64,000 nt of DNA from Spiroplasma culicicola AES-1 (lineage in GTDB: Bacteria; Bacillota_I; Bacilli_A; Mycoplasmatales; Mycoplasmataceae): positions 682,001-746,000 of the forward strand of contig NZ_CP006681.1 of the NCBI RefSeq assembly GCF_000565175.1. Direction: 5' to 3'. The notes beneath the pieces were generated by a model. That model was not told the origin of the DNA and searched no databases. It saw only the letters and a list, made by a program, of their open reading frames with translations. Position numbers and translations under genes: made by a program. Shown here piece after piece: positions 43,728-54,575 of this stretch. Within the stretch, counting starts at the first letter, position 1, and every line of letters begins with the position of its first letter.

Positions 43728-43768
43728 AAAAAAAAAAAAAAATGTTTCACCCAAATGGGTGAAACATT
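43728..43768 (-). terminator. Terminator of operon B with T15 tail
   Basis: AATGTTTCACCC and GGGTGAAACATT pair around a 4-nt loop, then 15 T (43728-43742) on the minus strand, about 55 bp before the start of the Ig-like gene. Confidence 0.8.
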
Positions 43769-43872
43769 AGATTTATAAAATTATAGTTTATTAATAAAAT
43801 ATTTTTTAATAAACTGGGGATTACTTCATTAAAAATGAATCTAATGAAGTTTATTATATTTATTGGTTTTTT

Positions 43873-43957
43873 ATTAATTAAGTAAGGTTTATGTTTATAT
43901 TTATTATTCGAAAACCTATTATGGCTTGATTCCTTGCCCACCCTTACACCCTTTAAA
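43873..43957 (-). ncRNA. Conserved G-rich 3' element of operon B (possible structured RNA)
   Basis: Copy of the element at 34930-35012. Minus strand GGG-TGTAA-GGG-T-GGG-CAA-GG (43932-43951), one G short of the operon A version, then the conserved ATAATAGGTTTTC and AAACCT. Placed ~35 bp past the last operon gene. Confidence 0.4.
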
Positions 43958-43989
43958 TATATTCAATTAGAACTAAATTTCAATTATGA

Positions 43990-44259
43990 TTAATCTTTTT
44001 GATTAAATTCTAACTGTTGATTTCAATTTTCTAATAGTTGTTCAACCTCTGGTTGAGTTAACTTTATTTGTTTTTTAGATTGACTAAAATTAAGTAACAT
44101 AAAATTTAAGTTTAAAATGTAAACTAAAATATCGGGAATATTAATATATAAAATAATATTTCAATCTACTTTCAACAAGATCAATATTAAATTTGCAAAT
44201 AACATCAAAGTAATATATGTTAAATTAAAAATTGACAAAATAATTCTTCATTTATTCAT
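43990..44259 (-). CDS. Small two-helix membrane protein, operon B
   Basis: 89-aa paralogue of the protein at 35042-35320: MNKWRIILSIFNLTYITLML, two helices, tail PEVEQLLENWNQQLEFNQKD. Differences are mostly conservative, so the protein is under selection. Last gene of operon B, 13 bp after the YGN-domain gene. Confidence 0.78.
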
Positions 44260-44272
44260 AGTTTTTTTCCTT

Positions 44273-44779
44273 TTATTCTTCTAGTTTTTGTAAAAAATTA
44301 TTTATTTCACCTGTTGAAATAAATGAATCACTATTGCTATCTGTTGCAACACTAGTAACATCATTTGCAATTACTTCTTTAACAGCATCCCTAGTTAATG
44401 GTTCCTTAACAGGATCAATTGGCTTTCTTTTTTCAGTTTTATTAATTATTAAGGGTTGCTTTTGCTCTAAAAAATCATCTTTTACTTGAGAACTTTGTCG
44501 TGTTTGACCAGAACCAGGAATATTAATTGTTATATTTCCATAACTCACTTGACCTTGTCCAAGCATATGAGATAAGCCATCTTTTAAATTATTGGTTCTA
44601 TATTTATTAATATTTAATAAATCATTATTGTCTCTATTCATTGTTTCTTGCATTTTTGCTTGATAATTTAATTGCAAAGAAGTTCTTTGAGCTTCATCAA
44701 AAGTTGCAAAATGAGCAACAACGTTCATATTTTTATCCATTACAAAGAAGTCATTATTTTTACACATTACATAATACAT
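44273..44779 (-). CDS. YGN-domain protein, operon B
   Basis: 168-aa paralogue of 35337-35846. N-terminal domain (MYYVMCKNNDFFVMDKNMNV, GQVSYGNITINIPGS) and C-terminal SFISTGEINNFLQKLEE are almost unchanged while the linker between has diverged, marking the two ends as functional parts. Soluble, probably cytosolic. Confidence 0.8.
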   Translation of the reverse strand: MYYVMCKNNDFFVMDKNMNVVAHFATFDEAQRTSLQLNYQAKMQETMNRDNNDLLNINKYRTNNLKDGLSHMLGQGQVSYGNITINIPGSGQTRQSSQVKDDFLEQKQPLIINKTEKRKPIDPVKEPLTRDAVKEVIANDVTSVATDSNSDSFISTGEINNFLQKLEE

Positions 44780-44781
44780 GC

Positions 44782-44904
44782 TTATCTTCCTTTTGCACTA
44801 TTTTTAACTACTTTATAATGGTGTTTGCAATATCAACTGTTTAATATTTCTTTTTTAGGTTCTTTAAGACAACCTGAATAATTACATGTTGCATTATTTA
44901 TCAT
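44782..44904 (-). CDS. 40-aa Cys/His microprotein, operon B
   Basis: MINNATCNYSGCLKEPKKE with Cys7, Cys12, Cys26 and His29, the same putative metal knuckle as 35849-35971 (KHH in place of KTH). Stop is two nt before the YGN-domain ATG, so they are coupled. Confidence 0.75.
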
Positions 44905-44959
44905 TTTGTTCTCCTCTTTTCTAAGTAAAATAAAATATAAAACTAATATTTTATTTTAA

Positions 44960-45889
44960 CTATTCAAGTTCTTTATTTTCTAATGCTTTATGAATTGATT
45001 CCATATTAATTGGTAACTTTACAAGGTTTTTTAAAGGCAAATTATTTTTAATTAAATATAGAAATAAATAATTAATTTGTTGATATCTTTCAATTGCTAT
45101 AACTAAAGAATTTTCCATTTCATCATATTTAAAAGTTTTAATATTTTTTTCTAGTAAAAATTTTCTAAAACTTTCTACATCAAATAATTCTTTTAAATAT
45201 ACTTTGTATTTTGAATAAATATTTAATTCTTTTTTAGAGCCTTGAAAAATTAATTTTCCTTGATCAATAATTAAATAATCATCAATAATATCTGAAATTT
45301 CATCAATATTATGAGCTGTAATAATTATTGTTTTACCCTCATTTTTATATCCAATTAGTAAATTTTTAATTTTATTTCTTCAATATGAATCTAAATTAGC
45401 TCCTGGTTCATCTAAAATTAAAATTTCGGGTTCTTTTAATAAGCATAAAATTAAATTAACTCTATTTTTCATTCCTCATGAAAAATTTTTAACTTTTTTA
45501 AATTGAGAATCTGTTAAATCAAAGAAATCAATTCAATATTTGATTCTAGCTTTGATTACTTTTCTTTTAATTCCCATTACTAATGACATATTCATTAAAT
45601 ATTTATTTAATGAAAAGTTTTGTAATGAAAAGTCTATTTGAGTATAAAAACCGATATTTTGATTTTGTTGAAAACCTTTAGCTTTTCTAGTAGATTTATC
45701 ATTAATTAAAATATTGCCATTATATTTTTTGTAACAACCAACAACAGAATTTATAAGAACAGATTTTCCACTACCACTACTTCCTAGTAATGCAGTTATT
45801 TTTCCTTTCTTAATTTCAAAAGAAAATTTACCTATTGAATGTTTTTTAAACTTTTTAATATAATTTTCAACTTTTATTATATCTTCCAT
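44960..45889 (-). CDS. ABC transporter ATPase with altered signature, operon B
   Basis: 309-aa paralogue of 36002-36934. Walker A GSSGSGKS, signature FSWGMKNRVN (LSGGQ replaced, Trp is TGA), Walker [14 protein letters not shown], switch His in ITAHNID. The shared C-terminal extension ends [19 protein letters not shown] 45889 (MEDIIKVEN) follows GAGGGTGATTTTT. Confidence 0.86.
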
Positions 45890-45903
45890 AAAAATCACCC
45901 TCT

Positions 45904-47658
45904 TTATTTCAAGTCAATTCTATTAAATTTAAATATTACAAAACTAAAATTAAATAAAGAGAAAATTAATAATACAGCAATATAAAACATAGGATTAATA
46001 TAGTTATTATGCGTATTTGGCAAAATTTTGTTATTTTCATCTAACTTTAGAGTGTATTCAGGATAGCCCAAAAATATATTTTGTTGTTCATCAAATACTA
46101 TTTTTGAATCTGAATATGATAAAAATCAAAAATCATCATATGAATATCCAGAATAGTAAGTATAGTTAGATCACATTCCATTAAAAAGATTAAAATATAG
46201 GAAAATATTTAATTTAGTTCTTGATCTAATATAGGTACTTCAATCTGCTGAATCAGTAAGAACAGAATTATTGGTTATCAATAAAAATCTACTTGTATAT
46301 TTAATAAAATATTGTTCTAAAATTCTTACAGATATCATTAAAGGAAAATTCAATTGTTCTCTTACAAAATTGTAGGTATAAGTATCATTAGCCAAGGTAA
46401 AAAAGTCTTTATAAGTACCATTTAACTGGTAATTATACATAGATAACAAATAGTCTTTTTTAAATTTTATAGTGCTATCGCTTTTTGACACATTTGTAAT
46501 TTGGCTTAAATTATCATCAATAAATATAAATTCATTAAATAACGCTGCTTTTTCCAATTGTATATCTGAAAATTGAGTTTGTATGAAGAGTGAAAATGAA
46601 TATAAGTCTTCTAATATTTGTTTTTTTCATGCTTCAGTTTCATTAGCTCCTAGTATTTTTAACTCTTCTAAACTAATGAAAGTATTTTTTAATGATAAAT
46701 CTATTGTTAATTTATCTCCAATACTTCAATTACTAGGTATATCTGATTCATTTTGTGGCAAAGATCTAATTGTTAAATTTGAAGTTTTAATTTCATAAGC
46801 AGTTGAATTAATAATTCCCAATGTACTTCAAATATTATTAATTCTTTGATTAATAATATTTTCATCAACATTAAAACTATTAAAATCAAATTTACTTGCA
46901 AGAAATTGATCGTTTATATATTTTGATAGATTATTATATTTAATTTGATTTTGATTTACATATTTTTGAAAATCAAAAGTTTCATATAAATCAGTTACTG
47001 TTAGCAATTGATTATTTTTAAATTTGACAGTCATATTTTTTTCATTAGTCTTTTGAAAACTAACTGGTAAATTTGCTATAAATGTACAAGACAATAAAAG
47101 AGTACATATAATAGTTGTTGATTGTAGTGAAAAAATGAATATTAAAAATAAAATAAAATTAATCAAAATAAAACTAGCGATTATTCCATAAATTAAAAAT
47201 GCAGTTGTAATTCTCAATAAAAGATAATTTAAATTAAATCCAGCTAAAATAAAGTTAAATATATTAATTAGTATAAATGTACTTGCAATATTTATTAAAG
47301 CGACTAGAAACATTAAAATTCATTGGCTAATAAATAATTTATTTCTAGATACTTGATTAGATAAAGCAATAAAAATTGTTTTGTCTTCAATTTTATTGTG
47401 ATAAAAAAATTGAACCATTCTTAAAATTAAAATAAATAATAAGCAAGAAATATAAAATAATACATAAAAGTTAAAACCAACAACTAAGGTTGAACCTTCT
47501 TTAAAGAAATTTGAAATAGTTGCAAACACAACAGAGCTTAATAATAAAATTAGATTCAGTATTAAAAATACTAATTCATTAAAAATATTTTTAATATTAA
47601 ATAGTAATAATATTCTAAAAGGTATTGATTTATACAGAAATGATTTATTATCCATCAT
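45904..47658 (-). CDS. ABC permease with large extracytoplasmic domain, operon B
   Basis: 584-aa paralogue of 36948-38684 with about six N-terminal helices, a ~300-residue exterior domain and one C-terminal helix. Sequence drift in the exterior domain is large, while RILEQYFIKYTSRF and the SxSYDDFWF region are kept. Start could be ATG 47658 or 47655. 24 bp after the lipoprotein stop. Confidence 0.82.
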
Positions 47659-47682
47659 TATTTTTTCAAAACAACTTTTCTA

Positions 47683-49515
47683 TTAATCTTTTTGTGCTTT
47701 TTCAATTATTGTTAAATTTCTGGTTCTTCAAACATTTTCAATTTTAAAATTAACATTAATAAAATTTTGTCTAAAGTTTCATGTTATGTTACTGTCACCA
47801 GAATAATATCAACCATCATTTATGACTCCTGTATCTGTTACCTTCATCATTGTGTTAGTATTTGCAGTTATTGATCAATTATAAATATTTTGTTTACCTT
47901 GTTCTAATAAAACATCTCTATGTTTAATCAAGTTTTTATTTTTTAAACTAATACTATCATTCAACATTGTTGGAAACTGGTGTCCAGAAACTGAAATATC
48001 ATTTCATATATTATCAAGTTCTCCACTTGAAGAAATTCCTTGTCCAGAAAATCTTGCAACTGGAAGTTTATTGTAACTTTTTTCTTCTCTAGTTTTTATA
48101 TCAAAAACATTTTGAAAAGCTTCAATTCCTAATTCTAAATTATAATACATTGCTCCAAATAAATAAGATTTTCTATAGTCTTCTCTTATCTCTTTAGTTT
48201 CATCATTTGAAATTGCAATTGAAATGAATATTGATAAATCATTAATAGGATGAATATATGAATTATTCACTTCGATAGATAAACCTTTTAATTTTACTTC
48301 ACCATTACTAATTGAATTTTCAAAAGCAATTTGTTTACTTTCAACTAATTGTTCATCTAACTCAGTTTCCATTTGTTCTAATACACTTTTGTTTCTAGAA
48401 TTATAAGAATTATAATATCTTATATAATTATTATTTAAGTAATTATATAAATCTGAATTCAATGAACTTTCTTCGTCAAATAAAAAACCTGTTTGATTTT
48501 TTTCTAATTTACTAAAAATAGAATTATATAATTTTAAATCAGCTTCATTTGCTCAGTTAGATTCTACAGCTGCTTCTGCTTTTAAATAATCATTACTTAT
48601 ATATTGATCAAAAATAATATCTCCAGTAAAAGCTAACGGAACAGTACTTATTTCTTTAAAATAATTTATTTTCATAAAATCAATTATATTATTTTTAAAA
48701 TTTGGATTATCTTCATATATTTTTTTAAATTCAATATTTGTTGGAGTAAATATATTAGCTAAATCTTTTTTATTTTCATAACCAAAATTATTAGCATCAA
48801 TTCAGCTATAGTCTCCTCCTTTTAAATAATAATCATTAGTAATATTTTTTTCTAAATTTTGAATTGAATCTACTAATATTTCATTTGAAGTTAAAGTGAA
48901 AATAAATCTTTTTAATAAACTATATTCAGTTTCTTGATTATTTGAATCAAAATATTTGAATTTTAAATTCAAATTCAAACTTACATAAGAAATAAAATTT
49001 GACTCACTTTCATCTTTTAAAATATTATCATTAGTATAATTAATTTCTAATGACGATCAATCTGGTTCAAAACCACTGTAAAAATCTAGCCCTTCAATTA
49101 TCAAAGCATATTTTTCTTTATTAATATTATCTTCAAAATATTTTTTCATTTTGTCAGAAGCCATTATTTTATTAATGTCTGATACTAAATATTTTTTATC
49201 ACTTTCACTTAATACGTCACCTTTTACTGCTTCTCCTTGATTTTTATCTACTAAATCAGTAATTGTTTTTTGATTTAAAAAAGTAAATAAACTATTAGAA
49301 TTTGTAGTCACATCAAAAAAATTATTATTAATTTCTTTTCAATAATTATCAGTTGTTAAATTTAAATCTTTTAAAAATTCTTCTATTAGTTTATTAATTT
49401 CTGAAGTATTATCGTCTCCATTATTATCTTTAGGTCCTGAACTACATGCCAAAACTGTAACACTACTAGTGGCAACTAGACTTAAACTTCCTAATAAACT
49501 TATTAATTTTTTCAT
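47683..49515 (-). CDS. Lipoprotein, first gene of operon B
   Basis: 610-aa lipoprotein: signal MKKLISLLGSLSLVATSSVT, lipobox VLAC, then Ser/Asn/Asp-rich exterior domain with several TGA Trp. Same position and plan as 38698-40428 but only patchy similarity, so the pair has diverged fast, as expected for exposed proteins. RBS AAAGGAGAAAGACAT. Promoter has a T16 spacer run. Confidence 0.82.
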
Positions 49516-49580
49516 ATGTCTTTCTCCTTTGAAAAACACATTTGATATATTCCATTTTATTTATACTAAACCCTATGAGG

Positions 49581-49620
49581 AGTTTACAAAAAAAAAAAAA
49601 AAAGCAAGTTATAAGTGTGA
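49581..49620 (-). promoter_or_regulatory. Operon B promoter with T16 spacer
   Basis: Minus strand: ACACTTATAACTTGC leading into -35 TTGCTT (49602-49607), T16 (49588-49603), -10 TAAACT (49581-49586); spacer 15 bp. A second T16 run (49620-49635) sits right upstream of the ACACTTATAAC element and could act as an UP-type element. Confidence 0.65.
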
Positions 49621-49728
49621 AAAAAAAAAAAAAAATACTTCGAACTTTTATAACACTTATATTTTATATATCTTTCAATGTTAAAATAATCTTGCAAATT
49701 AATTAAAATGAAAGGACTACTTATCAAA

Positions 49729-50407
49729 ATGATTACAATTAAAAATTTAAATAAAAAATATGGAAACAATATTGTTTTAGATATTAATCAATTAACAATT
49801 CCAACTGGACAAAGAATTGCTTTAGTTGGTAAAAACGGAGCCAGGAAAATCAACTTTAGCAGAATTAATTATGGGAACAATTAAACCCTCAAGTGGTTCA
49901 ATTCAAATTGAAATTGAAAATTTAAGAAAGAATGCTGTCTTTCAATTAACAAGTTATGGAAATGAAAGCCACATTTTAGATATTGCAAAAATGTATTTTG
50001 ATTTATTTCATTCACAATTAGATTTAAACCAGTTATTTTCTCAATTTGAATTAGATGATCAAAAAAAGAAAAAGTTTAATAAAATGTCTGGAGGACAACA
50101 ACAAAAGTTTAAATTTTTAATTGCTCTATTAAATAATCCTAACCTTTTACTCTTAGACGAACTTACAACATCACTTGATTTTGTATGAAGATCTAAAATT
50201 ATTGGTCTTTTAAAAAATGCAATTGAAAAAAGTGAAGCAACAGTCATATTAGTTAGCCATGATAAAGAAGAAATTGCCCATCTTTGTGACCGTGTCATTT
50301 ATATTGAAAATGGCAAAATTACAAAAGATATTATGTTGCCAAAAAAATTTAAAGAAAAAGTTATTTTAATTGAAAGTGAATTGATGAATTATGAAGCAAT
50401 TGTTTAA
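49729..50407 (+). pseudogene. ABC transporter ATPase with a 1-bp frameshift in Walker A
   Basis: Starts MITIKNLNKKYGNNIVLDIN. In frame the P-loop reads LVGKNGARK and shifts; removing one C at 49841-49842 restores LVGKNGAGKSTLAELIMGTI and an otherwise intact ATPase with signature MSGGQQQKF, Walker B LLLDELTTSLD and switch His VSHDKEE, ending EAIV at 50407. Length 679 bp is one more than a multiple of three. The rest looks under selection, so the lesion is recent, a reversible switch, or a sequence error. Overlaps the permease start by 17 bp. One of only three plus-strand genes. Confidence 0.82.
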
Positions 50408-51134
50408 ACATACTTTAAGGTTACAATTTAAAAACATTGCCTTTTTATTCTTTTGTATCGGAACACCAATCATTTGAGTTGTTTTAAATGGTTTAATCAT
50501 CAAAGGAATTGATGGAATAGGTGCCGAAACAAAAAGCGCAGCCTTCAGTTCTCTATTTCCTGTTGGATTATTATTTTATTCATATTCTGCTGGTTTTATT
50601 GGTGCTTCAATGGATCTTGCTAATGCAAGAATTAATCGTCAGTTAAAACAATTATCGTTAGCAAAAATTAGTCCTTTAATGTATACATTAAATTTATTTT
50701 TAGTTTTAGGTTTTGCATATTTAATTGCTCTAATTCCTGTAATGCTAATCGCTATTTTTTGATTTAGCTTACATTTAAATTGAATGCTGCTATTAAGTTG
50801 CTTTGTCTTTCCATTCCTTAGTTTATTTTTCAGCGTGTTGTTAGCTGTTATAATTGCAAACATTTTCAATAATATTAAAACAGTCACTTTTGTTGTTATG
50901 ATTTTGTTTTATATCATTTTATTTACTTCAAATGGTTTTTTAGTAGGACAAGATGAAAATAGTCGTGTTATGAAATATATTAAACTTTTAACGCCAGCTG
51001 GATGTATAAGTCTAATCTCTTCGTCACTTTACAATAATATTGAATTTTCTCAAGTTTGATATGCCTATTTAGTATTAATAATTCACGCTTCATGAATTAG
51101 TTATGCTGCAATTAAATTATTTAAATGAACATAA
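50391..51134 (+). CDS. ABC-2 type transporter permease
   Basis: 247-aa membrane protein with six helices (LQFKNIAFLFFCIGTPIIW first), typical ABC-2 multidrug-type exporter. It overlaps the end of the broken ATPase gene, its expected partner. Includes TGA Trp codons. If the ATPase is truly inactive the permease is stranded, unless another ATPase serves it. Confidence 0.83.
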
Positions 51135-51166
51135 AAAGTAGGAACCAAATTTGGTTCCTACTTTTT
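51133..51166. terminator. Terminator of the plus-strand ABC unit
   Basis: Perfect 17-bp inverted repeat (AAAAAGTAGGAACCAAA and complement) ending in T6 on the plus strand, directly at the permease stop. It can also act for the minus-strand gene 51218-51946 coming from the right. Confidence 0.85.
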
Positions 51167-51217
51167 TATTTAAAGATTTATTATTCTAAATTGTTAATAT
51201 AATTTTAAAACTTAATT

Positions 51218-51946
51218 TTATTGAACAATCATTTCAATTTCTAAAGGTAAATGGTTTTTTGAAATAAAAATCAATTTTACCTCGCCTTTTGATAAAGCAG
51301 TTATTTGATATTCCAAAATATTAAATCTTGTTGATTCTAATTGATCAAATTTAATAATTTTATCATTGTCTAAAAATACTTTAATGTCTTCATCAAAAGA
51401 TATATCCATTTTTTGAATTTGTCCTACTGTTAAAATATTTGTTTCCAAACTATATTTTAAATTTTTAGTTTTCTTTTCAAGACTAATCCCATTAACTCTT
51501 AAAATTTCTTTTAAGTCCTCAACCTCTGCCTTTGTTTGACCAAGTTCTTGTTTTAAATTTTGGATTTCTGCATATTTTTCCTTATACAGTTCTCTACATT
51601 TTATTGAAAATGCAGGCATTAAATCACCTTCATCTATGGAAACATAGGTATTGTAAGTTTTGATATATTTATCTAATAAAATATCTTTGCCTGTTTCCAC
51701 AAGCATTATATCATTTTCAAATGTGCTTACCCAATTTCCCTTACTAATTTTTGATGACTTTGATAATTTAAAATCAACATTAAATTGTTTTTTAATAAAC
51801 ATAAGAAATATCTTGTAGTCCTTTTTCTTATCAAATTTATCTATATCTCATCAATCAAAAATTAGTTGATCGGGAATACTGTAAAAATATATCATATGAG
51901 TTGGTGTATCTATGATTTGTGTAGTATTAATTTTAGTGTCATTCAT
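51218..51946 (-). CDS. Hypothetical coiled-coil protein with C-terminal Ig-like domain
   Basis: 242-aa soluble protein. Residues ~1-130 match the protein at 19103-19579 (YIKTYNTYV, LMPAFSIKCRELY), followed by a short coiled coil (EIQNLKQELGQTKAEVEDLK) ending LKEILRVNGI, and an extra ~75-aa C-terminal part with ALSKGEVKLIFISK, like a group 2 Ig fold. ATG 51946 follows TAGGAGTAAAAA. Promoter shares an identical 20-mer with the paralogue. No signal peptide. Function unknown. Confidence 0.75.
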
Positions 51947-51992
51947 TTTTTACTCCTATTCTAATGACAAAATGAAAGTTTTTTTCTTTCAA

Positions 51993-52012
51993 TATAGTTA
52001 TCGTCATAAAAA
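51993..52012 (-). promoter_or_regulatory. Conserved 20-mer in the promoter of the coiled-coil paralogue
   Basis: Identical to 19640-19659. Here it overlaps TATATT as -10 and is followed by the leader hairpin GAAAG/CTTTC. 47 bp upstream of the ATG (61 bp in the other copy). Confidence 0.6.
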
Positions 52013-52025
52013 TAGAGTTTTGTAC

Positions 52026-52052
52026 AAAAAAACTACTATTAAAGTAGTTTTT
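52026..52052 (-). terminator. Terminator of gene 52073-53485
   Basis: AAAACTACT and AGTAGTTTT pair around a 5-nt loop, ending in T7 on the minus strand. Confidence 0.65.
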
Positions 52053-52072
52053 AATAAAAATATTTTAGTGCT

Positions 52073-53485
52073 CTATCCATTTTGATTTCAGGGCAAAATT
52101 GAATTAGTAACATATCCATCATGATTATCAATTGTAATTGCAACTCCATAACGACTTACATCTGGTCAATATTGTTGAAGTAAACCTATTAATCCATTAT
52201 CATAATATTCATTGAATGCATCCATTAATCTATCTATAATAAAATTACGTTCTTGAGAAGATGAACCAGCAAATTGGGTTGAAATCATAAACAATGTAGA
52301 AGTTAACAATTGTCTGTGCTCTCAATTTGGATGCATACAAGTTGTTATTCTAAGTATTTCTAGCAGTGCGTGATTTAAATTAATTTCAAAAAGAAATAAG
52401 TTATTTTCATCAAACTGAAGTAAAAGATTTGAAACAGCTTGACTTCCCCCAGCTGGAGGTAATCCTGGCTCAGGTTGTCTAGTATTTAAATCTGCTAGAA
52501 ATTTATTATAACTTTGTTCAAGCTCAAATTGATTAAAATTATTTACTAAAACAAAATAATCACCGTAATTAGCATTAAAACCAAATTTTTTTGAATTGCT
52601 AAAGACAGATGAACCTTGATAATTTACTCTTATCTTTATGTTTGTTCCATCAACTAATACATCATAGCGAGTTGTCAAATCAACAGTTCCATCAGGAAAT
52701 TTACTGTAATGATAATCTTGTGTTACTAAAGTATTTTGAGTTAATATGTTGGTTGTACTAAAATAATTTCGTAAATCATAATTTGTTTTTGAATCATTAC
52801 TTGCAAAACTTTTAACTTCTGCATTAGTAAATGAAAAGTATTGAAATTTATCTACAAGTTCATTTATAGAGCTTGCAAATCTAAATCACTCTGGTAATGC
52901 AATTGAACTTCGATAACCATTAATTTTTTGATTTCCTGTTCAAGTAACTTGATCACCTCAAGGATTAGTTGGATTAACTTGATCATTTGGATATCTTTTT
53001 CAAGTATCCATTATTCCCACTGAAACCTGTTTTTGTGACAAAATCCTTTTAATTTCAATTATAATTCCTGAGCTTTTTAAATTTGCATATTCCCTAGATT
53101 TATCCATAAAAGTTTGCACAATGGTTTTTTTATCCTCTTCATGAGTTCCTAAATGGAAATTTGGCACAGTTGTTTGTAATAATCTATAAATAGTTTCATA
53201 ATTGTATTCAGTATTTGAAGAATTGTATCAAAGATCATAATTTAAATTTACAATTCATTCATCTATGTATATTTTTGCATAATTTCCAAAAATATCAGTA
53301 CCTTCAATATAATTTGAAATTACTTCATTTTTACATTCATCTGCTGTAATATTTTGATTTAATATACATTCAGTATTTTTAATATAAGAATTATTAATAT
53401 TTTCCTGTAGTTTTGATTGTAAAATTGGACTAACACTAGTTATATTTAAACTCACAATCCCAATCATACTTAATAATTTTTGCAC
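52073..53485 (-). CDS. Secreted hypothetical protein (470 aa) with G-rich leader
   Basis: 470-aa exported protein with signal MQKLLSMIGIVSLNITSVSP and no lipobox. The start is GTG, ten nt after AAAGG; no in-frame ATG lies near. The mature part is rich in Asn and aromatic residues, has Cys in the N-terminal CILNQNITADEC (a possible disulfide, rare in mollicutes) and a Pro-rich turn RQPEPGLPPAGG. No family recognised. Belongs to the G-rich-leader set. Confidence 0.72.
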
Positions 53486-53511
53486 TTTCTGTATACCTTT
53501 CTTTCAACAAA

Positions 53512-53527
53512 CCCACCCTACCAACCT
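53512..53527 (-). promoter_or_regulatory. G-rich leader TAGGTTGGTAGGGTGGG
   Basis: Same element as at 18995, 54523 and 55385, 27 bp upstream of the GTG start of 52073-53485. Confidence 0.55.
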
Positions 53528-53594
53528 ATAATAATTTATAAATTGTTACAAATTAATATTAGTTTTATTTATTTTTTATGTTTCTAATCTATCG

Positions 53595-53631
53595 AATGTC
53601 AGTTAATTATTGTTTTTAATTAACTGACATT
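53595..53631 (-). terminator. Hairpin after gene 53709-54497
   Basis: Perfect 15-bp stem AATGTCAGTTAATTA with complement and 7-nt loop, ~80 bp past the stop. It lacks a T run directly after; a T/A-rich hairpin at 53641-53678 lies between it and the gene and may be the real terminator. Confidence 0.5.
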
Positions 53632-53708
53632 CCATAGAAAAAAGAAGAATTTTTTTAAATTTTTCTTTTTTAAAAAGGTTAAATACTAATTCTTTACTCT
53701 TAAAATAA

Positions 53709-54497
53709 TTATCTTAAATTTAAATTAAAAGTTATATAAGCAGATCCATAAATCCCTTTACTTTTACCAATTTGATTTGGAGATAAAAATACTGATAATG
53801 TTATTTGTCCGTTTCCATTATTAGCATTATCTAAATCTTCTTGTGTTGCTAATCTATCTCTATTAATGGCACTATCAAAAATATAAAAATTACTATAATC
53901 AATACCATTTATAAAGTATAGTGCGTTACCAACATTTGATTTATGCATTTGGTCTAAGAATTGAGACATAATTTCTGAATGTAGGTTTACTAAAATAGTT
54001 GGATTAACAATTGATTCTGTATATATTCAAGTTGTTTTATCATATGTTGATAAATCTCCTGCTTGATGATGAATTGTCACATTTATGTATGATGCTCCGT
54101 ATAAGCCATTTTCAATTCCAGCTTCTGTTGGAATTACTTTTGTGATTCAAGTTTCTTTTGAAGCTCCATTTGTTCCTCTAATATCATCATCGTTTATTGC
54201 TCTACCATCAATTACATTAATCATTGATTCTAATTGAACTCAATTTTCCTCAATAGTAATACCATGCTCTTTTTCAAAAACACTTCTTACCATTGCTGGA
54301 ATAATGTATTGTGAGTATGAAGATACTGCAAATGCATCATATCCTAAGTGTTGAGTTTCTCAATAATTATTTAAAAGAGCCATATCAATTGTTTCTTGTT
54401 CATTTATTTTTAATATATTATTTGTATTTACTACAATTGGAATCACATTAGTTGCTCCAAAAGTTAGTGATCCAATTAAACTTAATAATTTAACCAT
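53709..54497 (-). CDS. Secreted hypothetical protein, paralogue of 54576-55358
   Basis: 262-aa exported protein, signal MVKLLSLIGSLTFGATNVIP. It contains two related halves with the motif D(D/E)D(I/L)-G-x-GA and GLYGASYIN / GIYGSAYITFNL, and shares INDDDIRGTNGA and ATQEDLDN with its neighbour (LNDDDLFGRTGA, FTQEDLEN), so the two arose by tandem duplication. No known family. ATG 54497 with GAAAGGCAAAAAGAC; G-rich leader 26 bp upstream. Confidence 0.75.
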
Positions 54498-54522
54498 GTC
54501 TTTTTGCCTTTCATTCTGCAAA

Positions 54523-54538
54523 CCCACCCAGCCAACCT
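54523..54538 (-). promoter_or_regulatory. G-rich leader AGGTTGGCTGGGTGGG
   Basis: Immediately before the ribosome site of 53709-54497; identical to the copy at 55385-55400. Confidence 0.55.
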
Positions 54539-54575
54539 TTAAAAAGGCTCAATTTTAAATATATAGTTAAAATTA

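Noticed and set aside
40500..49635. Long A runs as possible poly(A) or assembly artefacts
   Set aside because: They recur at fixed positions relative to -35/-10 boxes or terminator stems before many genes, so they are functional sequence. Exact counts may still be off by one or two.
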